Source: Nitratireductor luteus
GTDB taxonomy: Bacteria; Pseudomonadota; Alphaproteobacteria; Rhizobiales; Rhizobiaceae
Direction: 5' to 3'
Assembly: GCF_026162365.1 (NCBI RefSeq)
Contig: NZ_JAOANW010000005.1
Coordinates: 1 to 64,000 of the forward strand
Length of the DNA stretch: 64,000 nt
The translations under genes and the position numbers were made by a program. Positions within the stretch are counted from its first letter, which is position 1. Each line of letters starts with the position of its first letter. Under the pieces are notes generated by a model that saw only the letters and a program-made list of their open reading frames with translations, searched no databases and was not told the origin of the DNA. Positions 34,844 to 43,846 of this stretch are shown here, one piece after another.

Positions 34844-35389
34844 CTAGCGGATGAACTGGTCCACGAACTCAATTCCGAGCCCGACTGTCTCATAATGTGC
34901 ACGGCACAGGTCGATCTTCGTGAACACGTCCTCGTAACCGAGCTGTTTTCCGTCAGGGTCGACATAGATCATGCAGCCATTGACCTGGAACAGCGTGATC
35001 ATTTCCTCGATATGGGGATCGACCACCAGCGTATGGGTCTCGCCCGGCGCTTCATAAATATAGCCGCCCTCGACCGCTTCCCAGTCGTGCTCCAAATAAC
35101 GCCACGCGCCCTTGATGACATAGCCATGAACAGGCTGTGGATGGCGGTGACGCGACAGGACGCCGGACTTCCGCACCTTGAGAAGATTGACCCAGTAGCC
35201 TCGTGAGGCTGAAAGGCACAGTGGGCGGAACCAGACATTCTCCGCCTGCGGAACCCAGACACGGTCATCGTTGGGCAGAACGCTCGGGATCACGATCTCC
35301 GGTGGCGATTCTTTGGGCTGGGGATGTCGATAAGGGATGCGAGCCTCGTCCGCATTTTCGAGCGCATGGTGTTGCGTGTTCGTCGTCAT
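34844..35389 (-). CDS. cupin, 2,4'-dihydroxyacetophenone dioxygenase-like
   Basis: A 181-residue cupin of the DAD-like family, which includes iron dioxygenases cleaving hydroxyacetophenones. It carries SRHRHPQPVHGYVIKGAWRYLEHDW (metal-binding His region) and GYIYEAPGETHTLVVDPHIEE (second cupin motif). It is the last gene of the nine-gene minus-strand operon, 32 bp after the SDR. Many family members in carbohydrate operons have no known substrate, so dioxygenase activity is a guess. Confidence 0.83.
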   Translation of the reverse strand: MTTNTQHHALENADEARIPYRHPQPKESPPEIVIPSVLPNDDRVWVPQAENVWFRPLCLSASRGYWVNLLKVRKSGVLSRHRHPQPVHGYVIKGAWRYLEHDWEAVEGGYIYEAPGETHTLVVDPHIEEMITLFQVNGCMIYVDPDGKQLGYEDVFTKIDLCRAHYETVGLGIEFVDQFIR

Positions 35390-35421
35390 CGCAAAAAATC
35401 CTTCCAGTATCCATTTTCTGG

Positions 35422-36126
35422 TTAGCAGGCTGCGTAGCCGCCATCGATCGGCAGGACGGCCCCGGTTATAAACCCAGCCTGTTGCGAGAGCAGGAAGAGA
35501 ACAGCTCCGCCAATGTCATCTGGCTTGCCCCAACGCCTCATTGGCGTGCGCGCCAGAATGCCCGCCGAGCGGCCTTCATCCTCGACCAGATTCCGTGTGA
35601 GTTCCGTTTCCACCCAGCCGGGCGCAATCGCATTCACGCGAACGCCTTCCTCGGCCCATGCGGTGGCCAGCGCTTTCGTCAACTGCGCGACGCCGCCCTT
35701 GGATGCGGTGTAGGCCGGCACCATCGGCCCGCCGAAGAAGGAGAGCATCGACGCGGTGTTGACGATGGATCCCCGGCTGCGCGTCAGAAGCGGCTTGGCC
35801 GCGATGCACATGCGCATCGTGCCAGTCAGGTTGACGTCGATGACGCGACTGAAATTCTCGATCTGATATTCGGCACCGCCTCGCATGATCATCCCGGCGC
35901 AGTTGACCAGTGCATCGAGCTCTTCGACTGCCTCCAGGCAAGCGGCTATAGATCGGTCATTGGTGACATCGAGCTGGCATAGGGCCAGATTGTCGGCAGG
36001 TGGAACTGCCGAGAGTTCAGCCTCTGTTAGGCCGGCGGCGGTGACGTGGTAGCCGGCGGCAAGCAATGTCCTCGCTATGCCCGCACCAATGCCGCTCGTA
36101 CCGCCCGTTATTAACGCATGCGGCAT
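35422..36126 (-). CDS. short-chain dehydrogenase/reductase (SDR)
   Basis: A 234-residue classical SDR: TGGTSGIG (8-15), the NCAG variant of the NNAG motif, Ser in NTASMLSFFGG and YTASKGG with catalytic Tyr and Lys, plus GWVETELTR. The D-V-T-N segment and the absence of an Arg after strand 2 suggest NAD preference. Its ATG shares one base with the PfkB stop (TAATG). In context it may oxidise a sugar or sugar acid before dehydration. Confidence 0.9.
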   Translation of the reverse strand: MPHALITGGTSGIGAGIARTLLAAGYHVTAAGLTEAELSAVPPADNLALCQLDVTNDRSIAACLEAVEELDALVNCAGMIMRGGAEYQIENFSRVIDVNLTGTMRMCIAAKPLLTRSRGSIVNTASMLSFFGGPMVPAYTASKGGVAQLTKALATAWAEEGVRVNAIAPGWVETELTRNLVEDEGRSAGILARTPMRRWGKPDDIGGAVLFLLSQQAGFITGAVLPIDGGYAAC

Positions 36127-37055
36127 TATTGTACGCCCTCGGTCGCCAGCGCGTCGAGAACCGCCTGCCGCATAGGCATGGGTGCAACGGCGCCATAACC
36201 GCGCGTCGAAAGGGCTGCCGCCGCATTGGCAAAACGTGCTGCCTGGAAAGGATCTCCGTGGCTGAGGAACTCAGCCAGGAAGTTGCCGTCGAACGTGTCG
36301 CCGGCCGCCGTGGCGTCCACCGCTTCCACACGAATGCCCGGCACGCGCCGGCGCTCGTCCGGCGTCGCTACAAGACATCCCCCCTTGCCCAGTGTCAGCG
36401 CCACGATACCGGCACCCTGTTCGAGATAGTAGTCGGCAACTGCATCCGGTTCGCTCAGTCCCGTCAGTTGCTCTGCGTCCTCAAGGCCGGGCAGGGCGAT
36501 ATCCGTCATGCACATGGTCGCGCCAATCAATGCGCGCGCGCGCTCGAGCGGCCATAGCTTCAGCCGCAGATTGGTATCGAAGGAGACTTTCGTGTTCGCG
36601 CGCCGGGCGATCTGGATGGCTTCAAGGACGGCATCCGACGCACTCGCGCTAATAGCTATGGATATGCCGGAGACATGGAGGATTTCGGCATTCTCGATGT
36701 AGGTACGCGGCAAATTTTGCGGACCCATTCGACTCGCCGCCGAGCCCGCGCGAAGATAGGAAAAAACGTGTCCGTTCTCTCCATGAGTGACAAAATAGAT
36801 ACCTGTATGGGCCTGGGGATCGCGAGTGACTTGCGATGCGTCGACGCCGTTTTCCGTCCATAGGCGCATGAAGCTGTCGCCGAACTCGTCTTCCCCCAGC
36901 GCGGTGATGTAACCCACAGCGGTGCCAGCGCGCGCCGCGGCGATGGCACAGTTGGACGTATCGCCGCCATGACCGCGCAGATAATGTCCCTTCTCGTCCA
37001 CCTGGTTGAATTCGACGAGCGGTTCGCCCATGCAAACGATTTGCGGATTGGACAT
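36126..37055 (-). CDS. PfkB-family carbohydrate kinase (KDG-kinase-like)
   Basis: A 309-residue ribokinase-family kinase. The substrate-side GHGGDTSNCAIAAARAG (28-44), central FDTNLRLKLWP (159-169) and phosphoryl-transfer motif ATAAGDTFDGNFL (248-260, base D253) are visible. The DTNLRLKLW segment is typical of 2-keto-3-deoxygluconate kinases. It would phosphorylate a keto-deoxy sugar acid for aldol cleavage. It lies between the RraA-like gene and the SDR. Confidence 0.9.
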   Translation of the reverse strand: MSNPQIVCMGEPLVEFNQVDEKGHYLRGHGGDTSNCAIAAARAGTAVGYITALGEDEFGDSFMRLWTENGVDASQVTRDPQAHTGIYFVTHGENGHVFSYLRAGSAASRMGPQNLPRTYIENAEILHVSGISIAISASASDAVLEAIQIARRANTKVSFDTNLRLKLWPLERARALIGATMCMTDIALPGLEDAEQLTGLSEPDAVADYYLEQGAGIVALTLGKGGCLVATPDERRRVPGIRVEAVDATAAGDTFDGNFLAEFLSHGDPFQAARFANAAAALSTRGYGAVAPMPMRQAVLDALATEGVQ

Positions 37056-37076
37056 GTCGGCGTTTTCTCCTTGAAT

Positions 37077-37724
37077 CTAGATTCGGCCGTACTTGGCCAT
37101 GCCTTCCTTGAGCGACCCAGACGCGATGATGAGCTTGGCCTGCTCGGCTTCCTTCAGGTCGATCTCCTGAGCTGCGGCAAGCACCTCGGTGGCATTCTCC
37201 CGCGGCACGATGACCACGCCATCGACATCACCGACCACGATGTCTCCAGGATTGATGGTAACATCGCCGATCGTGACCGGAACCATTGAGGCGATCGTCC
37301 TGTAGCGTCCGACGGTTGTTCCAGGGGAGGCCGAACGCGCGAAAACCGAAAACCCGAAATCGCGCTTAATCTCCGTTATGTCACGCACGGCGCCATCAAG
37401 GACTGCGGCCTCAAGTCTGTTGGCGACGGCGCCAGCCGTCATTAGGCCGCCCCAAACTGCCACGTTGCAATCGCCGGCGACCGAGATGACCATGACGCTG
37501 CCGGGCGCGGCATTGTCCACCAGTTCCAATGCGTGCGTCGGCGGCACCTCCTCGCTTGTGGCTTCTTCCAGAACGGTCGCGGCCGGTCCGGCAATCTTCC
37601 GATCGCTGGTGCGTGGTGTGATGGCGGAATCGAGATAGCCCTTCTTGCCGCAGATCTTGTCGACAGCATCTGCGACGGAGGCCGTTGCAACCCGGCGGAA
37701 ACCTTCGATCAGGTTCTTGTCCAT
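37077..37724 (-). CDS. RraA-like class II pyruvate aldolase/decarboxylase
   Basis: A 215-residue RraA-like protein. The catalytic region GGLMTAGAVANRLEAAVLDGAVRD keeps the Arg-Asp pair needed by 4-hydroxy-4-methyl-2-oxoglutarate/CHA aldolases, unlike the paralogue at 10905. It ends with the family-typical GDIVVGDVDGVVIVPRE. ATG 37724 is used; the longer open frame to 37808 enters the previous gene. It may cleave or decarboxylate a 2-oxo acid produced by the neighbouring dehydrogenase or kinase. Confidence 0.88.
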   Translation of the reverse strand: MDKNLIEGFRRVATASVADAVDKICGKKGYLDSAITPRTSDRKIAGPAATVLEEATSEEVPPTHALELVDNAAPGSVMVISVAGDCNVAVWGGLMTAGAVANRLEAAVLDGAVRDITEIKRDFGFSVFARSASPGTTVGRYRTIASMVPVTIGDVTINPGDIVVGDVDGVVIVPRENATEVLAAAQEIDLKEAEQAKLIIASGSLKEGMAKYGRI

Positions 37725-37764
37725 ACTTTGTGCCTTCTCTTGCGTTGACGAATATGTGCTCAGT

Positions 37765-38769
37765 TCAATCCCAGCGATTGACCCAGTGCTTCGGGGGCTC
37801 GCCGGCAAATACGCGCGCGACCTCCTGCGCAGCCTTGGTCTGCAGTTCCGCGACGCTTTCTTCGGAGTACCAGGCAGTGTGGTCGCTTAGCACCGTGTTG
37901 GGTGTGGAGAAAAGCGGGTGATCGGGAGCCGGCGGTTCGTTGGCGAACACGTCCAGCCCGGCGCCGCCCAGATGGCCGGACTGCAACGCCTCCGCCAGCG
38001 CTGCCTCGTCGATGAGGCCACCGCGCGAGGTGTTCACGATGACCGTTCCCGGTCGCATTGCCGCAATCCGCTCGCGTGATATCATCTTTTCCGTGGATGC
38101 GCGGAGAGGGAGGTGCAGCGAGATGACGTCGCTGCACGCGATCAACTCGTCAAGATCGGCTGCGACGGCTCCGTAGGGGAGGTCGCTTCCATTCGTATCG
38201 TGCACCCGCGTCTCGCTGAAGCCGAGCGTCGAGACCTTCCGGTGGAAGGCCGCGCCGATGCGGCCATATCCGATAATGCCGAGCGTGCGACCAGCGATGC
38301 GGTGCATCGGCTCGCGGCGCGCCGCGTTCCATACGCCTTCGCGGACCGCACGATCGCGTGCGGCGGTGCGTCGGAGGACCGAGAGCAAGAGGGCGAGCGT
38401 ATGGTCGCTCACTTCCTCGACTCCGTAATCGGGCACATTGGCGACATAGATGCTGCGTGCAGTCGCCTGCTGGCGGTTGATGTTGTCCACGCCGACCCCA
38501 TAGCGCACGATGACGCGGCAATGCTTCATCCCATCGATCGCCTCGGCCGAGACAGGGCTCTCCCTCACCAGGACCGCGTCCGCGTCGCGGACCGCTTCCA
38601 CGACCGCCGCCGCGTCCCCATGACAAGCACGCTCGATGACCGTGAAGCCATAGGGTTTCAGGATGTCTTCCTCGATCACATGCTGGTCGTACCCGGCGTC
38701 GATTACGACGGCGACCGGTGCACGGTCGCCGTCACGGGAGTAGTGATGGCTGGATGCCGGGTGTGTCAC
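37765..38769 (-). CDS. D-2-hydroxyacid dehydrogenase (NAD-dependent)
   Basis: A 334-residue member of the phosphoglycerate/glyoxylate reductase family. The dinucleotide fold is TLGIIGYGRIGAAF. The catalytic Arg is expected in VIVNTSRGGLID, the Glu in the FANEPPAPDHP region and the His in LSDHTAWYS. It starts with GTG at 38769, overlapping the DctP stop by 4 bp. It interconverts a 2-oxo acid and its D-hydroxy form, and probably processes the acid brought in by the TRAP system. Confidence 0.92.
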   Translation of the reverse strand: MTHPASSHHYSRDGDRAPVAVVIDAGYDQHVIEEDILKPYGFTVIERACHGDAAAVVEAVRDADAVLVRESPVSAEAIDGMKHCRVIVRYGVGVDNINRQQATARSIYVANVPDYGVEEVSDHTLALLLSVLRRTAARDRAVREGVWNAARREPMHRIAGRTLGIIGYGRIGAAFHRKVSTLGFSETRVHDTNGSDLPYGAVAADLDELIACSDVISLHLPLRASTEKMISRERIAAMRPGTVIVNTSRGGLIDEAALAEALQSGHLGGAGLDVFANEPPAPDHPLFSTPNTVLSDHTAWYSEESVAELQTKAAQEVARVFAGEPPKHWVNRWD

Positions 38770-39785
38770 GAACCGGCCTCGTCGATGGCGCCCAGAAGCC
38801 GGTCCACCAGATCGACGCCGACCTGCTCGTCCAGGTAGGCGCGTACGGCAGGCTGGGCGAGCTTACGGAAGGCATCGCGCTCCTGCGGTGTAAGGGTCGT
38901 CACCGTCATGCCACTGTCGGCAAGTATGGTGCTGGCATTAGAGTCCTGCGCCGCCGTCATGCCGCGGTGGATGCCGATGGCGATGCGGGTGCCATCCTCG
39001 ACGATCTTCTGCCGCTCCGGCGTCAACTGCTGCCAGAAGGCATCGCTCATCATATAGGCGTGCAGGCTGAAGACATGGCCGTCCAGCGTCACGTGCTCCT
39101 GGTTCTCGTAAAGACTTGCGGCCAGAATGTTGGTAACGCCGTTCTCCTGCCCATCGACCGTACCCTGGGCAAGTGCGGTTGGCAGTTCGCCCCAGGCGAT
39201 CGCCGTCGCGTCGCCACCTAGCGATTCGACCAACGAGACATAGACCTGGCTAGGCTGAACGCGGATCTTCAGGCCCTGGAGGTCTCCCGGCGTCTTGATC
39301 GGACGTTTGGAATTGGTGAAGTGACGCACGCCGTTATCGGCAAATCCGAACAGGCGGATCTGCGTCTCGGCCAGCATGTCCTCGGCAAATTTCTGGCCAA
39401 AAGGACCGTCGAACACATTCCATGCCACGGCCTGGTTGTCGAACGCGAAGGGTAACGAAAAGACTTCGATGGGTGTGTAGGTTCCGGCAATGCCGCCATC
39501 ATGAACAACCGCCATCTCGATGGTGCCGAGTTGCAGCCCCTCCATGACTGTCTGCTCGTTGCCGAGCTGTCCAGCCGGATAGATCTCCACGTTAATCTCG
39601 CCACCCGTCGCACCTTCGACATAGGATTTGAAAGCCATAGCGGCGGCGTGTTTGGGCTGATCCATTCGGCCTGGCTGATAGTGACCGTATTTGATGGTGA
39701 GTTGCGCGAGGGCGGGGGCTGCGGCTACGACCATTGCCGCGACCACGATGCCCGCAAGGCCGGCCAGTCTGTTGAGAATGCGCAT
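38766..39785 (-). CDS. TRAP transporter substrate-binding protein (DctP family)
   Basis: A 339-residue periplasmic binding protein with a signal peptide to about residue 27 (GIVVAAMVVAAAPALAQ). DctP features: VEIYPAGQLGNEQTVMEGLQLGTIEMAV, the ligand-arginine strand GLKIRVQPSQVY and WGELPTALAQGTVDGQENG. This is the sugar-acid/uronate-like branch with the QENG motif. Unusually, the DctP gene lies downstream of DctQ and DctM in this operon. Confidence 0.93.
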   Translation of the reverse strand: MRILNRLAGLAGIVVAAMVVAAAPALAQLTIKYGHYQPGRMDQPKHAAAMAFKSYVEGATGGEINVEIYPAGQLGNEQTVMEGLQLGTIEMAVVHDGGIAGTYTPIEVFSLPFAFDNQAVAWNVFDGPFGQKFAEDMLAETQIRLFGFADNGVRHFTNSKRPIKTPGDLQGLKIRVQPSQVYVSLVESLGGDATAIAWGELPTALAQGTVDGQENGVTNILAASLYENQEHVTLDGHVFSLHAYMMSDAFWQQLTPERQKIVEDGTRIAIGIHRGMTAAQDSNASTILADSGMTVTTLTPQERDAFRKLAQPAVRAYLDEQVGVDLVDRLLGAIDEAGS

Positions 39786-39813
39786 GAATTCCTCCTCTTT
39801 CTGATTAAGTTTT

Positions 39814-41103
39814 CTAGCGAACGTATCCGAACAAGCCGGGTAGCCAGAGCGACGCCGCAGGCACGAAAATCAACAGCAGCAGCACGAGCAGTTCGGCGAG
39901 CAGGAAGGGACCGATCGTGGCGACGATCCGCATCAGCGGAATGCGGCTGACCACGGACACCACGAACAGCACGCCGCCGACGGGCGGCGTGATCATGCCG
40001 ATGGTCAAGGAAAGAATGACCACAAGCGCGGTCTGGATCGGATGGATGCCCGCCATATCGGCGATCGGCGCGACGATTGGTGTGAACAGCAGGACGCCGG
40101 GCAGTGTGTCGATGAAGAGCCCGCACAGCAGCAGAAAAAGGGCCATGACGAGGAGCAGCAGCATGTTTGGTAGGCCGAATCCGGCGATGAAGCCAGCGAT
40201 CGCCTGTGGAAGCTGCAGAATCGTGAGCAGCCACGCGAAAGCCGATGCGGTCGCCACGATCATCAGCACCGCCGACGTTATCAAGGAGGCGCGGGCGAAA
40301 AGGTAGGGGAGTTGGCGCCAAGCCAGGCTGCGCAGCACGAATTTGGCGACGATGAAGGCATAGACTGCTGCCACTGCCGAGGCTTCGGTCGGCGTAAAAG
40401 CACCGCTGTGTATGCCGCCTATGATAATGACAGGCAGGGGAATGGCGGAAAAGACGACACCGGATTCACGGAAGAACTGCCGCCACGGTTTGCGCGGCTC
40501 GTCGAGCGCGAAACCGCGCCGCCAGCTGAGATAGGCGTTCGTCGCAACCAGCGACAGGCCAATAAGGACACCCGGCACGATGCCGGCGATGAAGAGCGCC
40601 GAAACGCTGACTGCATTGTCGGTGAGCGCATAGATGACCATGACGATGGATGGGGGGATGATCGAGGAGATGATGGCGGACGAGGCGGTAAGGGCGGCCG
40701 CATACTCTGGCTTGTAACCGCCGGAACGCATCATCTGGATCGTCACCGCGCCGGGACCGGCTGCATCGGCAAGCGCGGAGCCGGAAATGCCGGAAAAGAA
40801 CACCGACATGAGAATGTTGGCATGGCCAAGTCCGCCTCGCAGCCGGCCGATGATCTGCCGGGCCAGGGCCAGCAAGGAATCTGTGATGCGGCCGCCCGTC
40901 ATCAGTTCCGCCGCCAGCACGAAGAAGGGGACCGCCATCAAAGGAAAGCTGTCGATGCCTGAAAACATCCGCTGTGCAAGGATGAGGCCGGGGTAGCGAC
41001 CATCCCATAATATGGCCGCGAGGGAGGCCCCTCCCATGACGACGGCGACCGGAACGCCCAGCACCATCGCTACCGCGAAAACCGTGAAAAGAGCTGCGCT
41101 CAT
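39814..41103 (-). CDS. TRAP transporter large permease (DctM family)
   Basis: A 429-residue membrane protein with about 12 segments. Hallmarks: FPLMAVPFFVLAAELMTGGRI, SGSALADAAGPGAVTIQMM, IIPPSIVMVIYA and the C-terminal TPPVGGVLFVVS. It overlaps the DctQ gene by 4 bp (ATGA) and is followed 28 bp later by the DctP gene. Confidence 0.94.
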   Translation of the reverse strand: MSAALFTVFAVAMVLGVPVAVVMGGASLAAILWDGRYPGLILAQRMFSGIDSFPLMAVPFFVLAAELMTGGRITDSLLALARQIIGRLRGGLGHANILMSVFFSGISGSALADAAGPGAVTIQMMRSGGYKPEYAAALTASSAIISSIIPPSIVMVIYALTDNAVSVSALFIAGIVPGVLIGLSLVATNAYLSWRRGFALDEPRKPWRQFFRESGVVFSAIPLPVIIIGGIHSGAFTPTEASAVAAVYAFIVAKFVLRSLAWRQLPYLFARASLITSAVLMIVATASAFAWLLTILQLPQAIAGFIAGFGLPNMLLLLVMALFLLLCGLFIDTLPGVLLFTPIVAPIADMAGIHPIQTALVVILSLTIGMITPPVGGVLFVVSVVSRIPLMRIVATIGPFLLAELLVLLLLIFVPAASLWLPGLFGYVR

Positions 41104-41567
41104 GGCTGAGCCGTCCGATCATCTCTCAGCGACAGGAGGAGGTGCAGGATAGCCAGGCAGGAACCGATCGGGACTGCCAGGTAGATCATGCTCATGGGCA
41201 AATGCAGCATGGCGCTGCGCTGGCGGGACGCGAACTGCGCATATTCGGTTCCGTACCAGGCAAGGGCGGCAAAGAAGGCGAAGACCAGCGCGAAGGCCGC
41301 CCATGTAAGGGCCGGCTTTATGCGTGTGGTCAGATCAACGAAGATCGTCACCGCTACGTGCATCCCCTCACGCATTGCGAGCCCAGCGCCGATAAAGACG
41401 ATCCAGATCATCAGGTAGCGTGACACCTCCTCGATCCAGCCGAAGGAGACGCTGAAGAAGTAGCGGGAAACGATGTTGGCGAAGACGAGTGACAGCATCG
41501 TCGCAAGCATAGCTGCAACGAGCAGGCCGTTGACGACGCACAGCCAACGGTCAAATAGTAAGAGCAT
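41100..41567 (-). CDS. TRAP transporter small permease (DctQ family)
   Basis: A 155-residue, four-helix DctQ protein with the conserved RYLMIWIVFIGAGLAMREGMHVAV segment between helices 2 and 3. ATG 41567 is chosen because GAGGAGG lies 6-7 bases upstream; the in-frame extension to 41612 has no ribosome site. It lies 49 bp after the Yellow/MRJP-type gene. Confidence 0.9.
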   Translation of the reverse strand: MLLLFDRWLCVVNGLLVAAMLATMLSLVFANIVSRYFFSVSFGWIEEVSRYLMIWIVFIGAGLAMREGMHVAVTIFVDLTTRIKPALTWAAFALVFAFFAALAWYGTEYAQFASRQRSAMLHLPMSMIYLAVPIGSCLAILHLLLSLRDDRTAQP

Positions 41568-41616
41568 TGCGGTCCTCCTCGCGGAGCGCCGACCGGCGGC
41601 GTCCACCCTCAAGGTT

Positions 41617-42813
41617 CTAGTTTAGGTACGGCACGGCCTTGGTCGCCAACCGCCAGATCGTGAAATTCGGGACAGGCGGGTTCTCGAAATCCATGTCCCC
41701 ATCGACCCAGACGTGCAGGTGGTTGGATATCACGTGCAGCGTCCCATTCGGTGCCCAAGCGAGCGTATCCGGCCACGCCATTTCCGGGTGATAGGCGACC
41801 CGCGAGAGGCGACGGGTAGCGGGTTCCCATTTGAGAACCGAGTTAAGCTGGAGCGCTGTGAGATAGATATTGCCGTCCTTGTCCGCCGTGAGACCATCAG
41901 TGTTGGAAGGCAGCACCACTTCCGTGCGCACGGCTGCCTGAAGTTCAGCTTCCGAGACCTTAGGATCACGGAGGAGCGCAGTTGGCAGCGAAAAGAGCGT
42001 GTTACCGGTCAGGTTGGTCCAGTAGAGCGTCTGCTTATCACCCGACAATGCAATGCCGTCGGCGCCGGTTCGCATCGGGCCGTTCTTGAGAACCTTGCGG
42101 TCGCCGATGTTGAACATGAATTGTGGTTCATCATTCGTGAACCTGGTCGCGTTCAGCACCCGCCGCGCGGTGTTGGCGTTACGGTCGTAGACGATGAGAC
42201 CGCCGCAGAGAGGGTCGCTGAAAATCCCGCTGTCGGTAATGTAGGCAAAGCCCGACTCGTTATCGACGACGATGTCGTTCAGAAACGAGCATTTCTTGTC
42301 CGACACCGCTGCTGGGAACTCGTAGCGCTGGATCTCCTCGTTGCCCTTGATATCCCACAGGATGAGCTTCTCGTTGGCGGCTCCGGACTTTGCGCCGGCG
42401 ATGTGGCCCTGGTCGAGGATCCACATGACGTCGTTATGATCGATCTCAAATCCTAGGACCGACTTAAGCCCCTGCGGGTTCGAGACATCGTTGAGCTCGA
42501 GCGACGGATAAGGCTGTAGCTCGAAATCATCACCATTCTTCACAAGCCTGGACAAGGTCGCGGGTATCTCCGGTCCACCCCACCGAGCAGTAGAGACATA
42601 CATATCGCCCGCCGCGTCGAACTTCAGGCCCTGCACAAGGACCTTTCCGCGGAGTGGGCTTTTGTCCCAACGGTCTGCTGCGTCTCCACTCTGAAGTTGA
42701 TAAGTGAGGCTGTTCCAGCGAATGACCGGTGCTGGCTCGCTTTCTTGCGCCGCCGCACCACCGGCCAGTATCGTCGCAACCGCCGCAATGAGCCTGATAT
42801 CGAGAAACCCCAT
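41617..42813 (-). CDS. secreted Yellow/MRJP-type beta-propeller protein (SMP-30-like)
   Basis: A 398-residue protein with a signal peptide (IAAVATILAGGAAAQ, cleavage about residue 23), so periplasmic. The body has propeller-blade patterns: LGFEIDHNDVMWILDQG, KKCSFLNDIVVDNESGFAYITDSG, RTGADGIALSGDKQTLYWTN and NTDGLTADKDGNIYLTAL. These match the major-royal-jelly/Yellow family, related in fold to gluconolactonases. It is the first gene of the TRAP sugar-acid-like operon. A periplasmic lactonase or isomerase acting before uptake is a reasonable guess; the catalytic residues are not certain. Confidence 0.85.
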   Translation of the reverse strand: MGFLDIRLIAAVATILAGGAAAQESEPAPVIRWNSLTYQLQSGDAADRWDKSPLRGKVLVQGLKFDAAGDMYVSTARWGGPEIPATLSRLVKNGDDFELQPYPSLELNDVSNPQGLKSVLGFEIDHNDVMWILDQGHIAGAKSGAANEKLILWDIKGNEEIQRYEFPAAVSDKKCSFLNDIVVDNESGFAYITDSGIFSDPLCGGLIVYDRNANTARRVLNATRFTNDEPQFMFNIGDRKVLKNGPMRTGADGIALSGDKQTLYWTNLTGNTLFSLPTALLRDPKVSEAELQAAVRTEVVLPSNTDGLTADKDGNIYLTALQLNSVLKWEPATRRLSRVAYHPEMAWPDTLAWAPNGTLHVISNHLHVWVDGDMDFENPPVPNFTIWRLATKAVPYLN

Positions 42814-42871
42814 GGGGGTGACCTTCCTATTCGCGCTTCCTGATGTGGCAGCTTCATTCGCGGCTGCCTAT

Positions 42872-42908
42872 CTGCTACCTTAGGCGGTAGATGAAACTAA
42901 GGTAGCAG
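42872..42908. promoter_or_regulatory. 12-bp perfect inverted repeat between divergent genes
   Basis: CTGCTACCTTAG (42872-42883) and CTAAGGTAGCAG (42897-42908) are perfect inverted copies separated by 13 bases. The spacer itself contains GCGGTAG, a third partial copy. It lies 58 bases upstream of the Yellow/MRJP-type start and 31 bases before the GntR start. It is a strong candidate operator for the adjacent GntR-FCD protein, controlling both directions. Confidence 0.65.
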
Positions 42909-42939
42909 TTTTCGATTCGCTGTAAAGAGGAATTTGCTG

Positions 42940-43668
42940 ATGTCTCTGGATTCGCCATCGACACCGGGTACCAAGGAAGGGGCGCGCGTCAGAAAGCTTT
43001 CGCGTCCGGCGCTCCTCGTCGATGAAGTCGCGCGGGCGATCAGGGAAATGATCGTTCAAGGGAAGGTCGTGTCCGGCGAAAAACTGTCGGAGAACGCCCT
43101 GGCCGCGGAATTGGGGGTCTCAACCACCCCGGTCCGCGAAGCGATATCCCTTCTGCGCCGTGAGGGGCTGGTGACTGTGCAGCCGCAATCAGGAACCTAT
43201 GTGTTCAAGCTTCAGCCCGGCGAACTGAACCAGTTGTGTGAACTGCGGTTCGCCCTTGAGCCGGCCGCGGTCGAGCTTGCGCTCAACAACCCGTCATCAA
43301 CGCTGGCAGACGATCTGGCGGCAGTCGTTGAGAAAATGAGACAGGCACAAGCCGAGGGACTGGTCCGCGACTATCTTTCGCTTGATACTGCTTTCCACGA
43401 TGCCATCATCGCGGCTTCCGGCAATCCTTATATATCAAGCGCATATGCGCTGATCAGTGCGAAGATGGCGGCTTTGCGGAACCGCCTCGGCAACGATCCG
43501 CATCACATGGAAAAGTCAATGCGCGAACATGTCGAGATCACCGAGGCCATCAGAGCACGCGATCTGTCCAAGGCAAGGAAGATCCTGCTAGGTCACATTG
43601 CCCGCAAGGAAGGCTCGTACTGGGAGCATCTCGATCCAGATCGGTTTTTCAAATCGGCCGGCCAATAG
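42940..43668 (+). CDS. GntR-family regulator, FCD (FadR) type
   Basis: A 242-residue regulator: winged HTH at about 20-90 (RAIREMIVQGKVVSGEKLSENALAAELGVSTTPVREAISLLRREGLV) and the all-helical FCD ligand/metal domain at about 98-225 (D, H and H metal ligands likely in LDTAFHDAI, MREHVEI and LLGHIARKE). ATG 42940 has GAGG upstream; the frame could begin at a TTG at 42934. It diverges from the nine-gene TRAP operon and probably represses it through the inverted repeat between them. Confidence 0.93.
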   Translation: MSLDSPSTPGTKEGARVRKLSRPALLVDEVARAIREMIVQGKVVSGEKLSENALAAELGVSTTPVREAISLLRREGLVTVQPQSGTYVFKLQPGELNQLCELRFALEPAAVELALNNPSSTLADDLAAVVEKMRQAQAEGLVRDYLSLDTAFHDAIIAASGNPYISSAYALISAKMAALRNRLGNDPHHMEKSMREHVEITEAIRARDLSKARKILLGHIARKEGSYWEHLDPDRFFKSAGQ

Positions 43669-43846
43669 GATGTCCAGATCGGTAGCAGTCGGCACCGTCG
43701 GTCCCTTTTTGCCCTAATCCCATTGACGAAGAGGTGTATGCAGCGCAAGTCCAACAATAGCTGGCAACCCGGCGCAGCGTATTGTGAGGTGCTTGGTAAC
43801 GAAGCTCTTGTTTCGAGTTGGGTCAGGGCCTCATCAGGGGGGCTGA

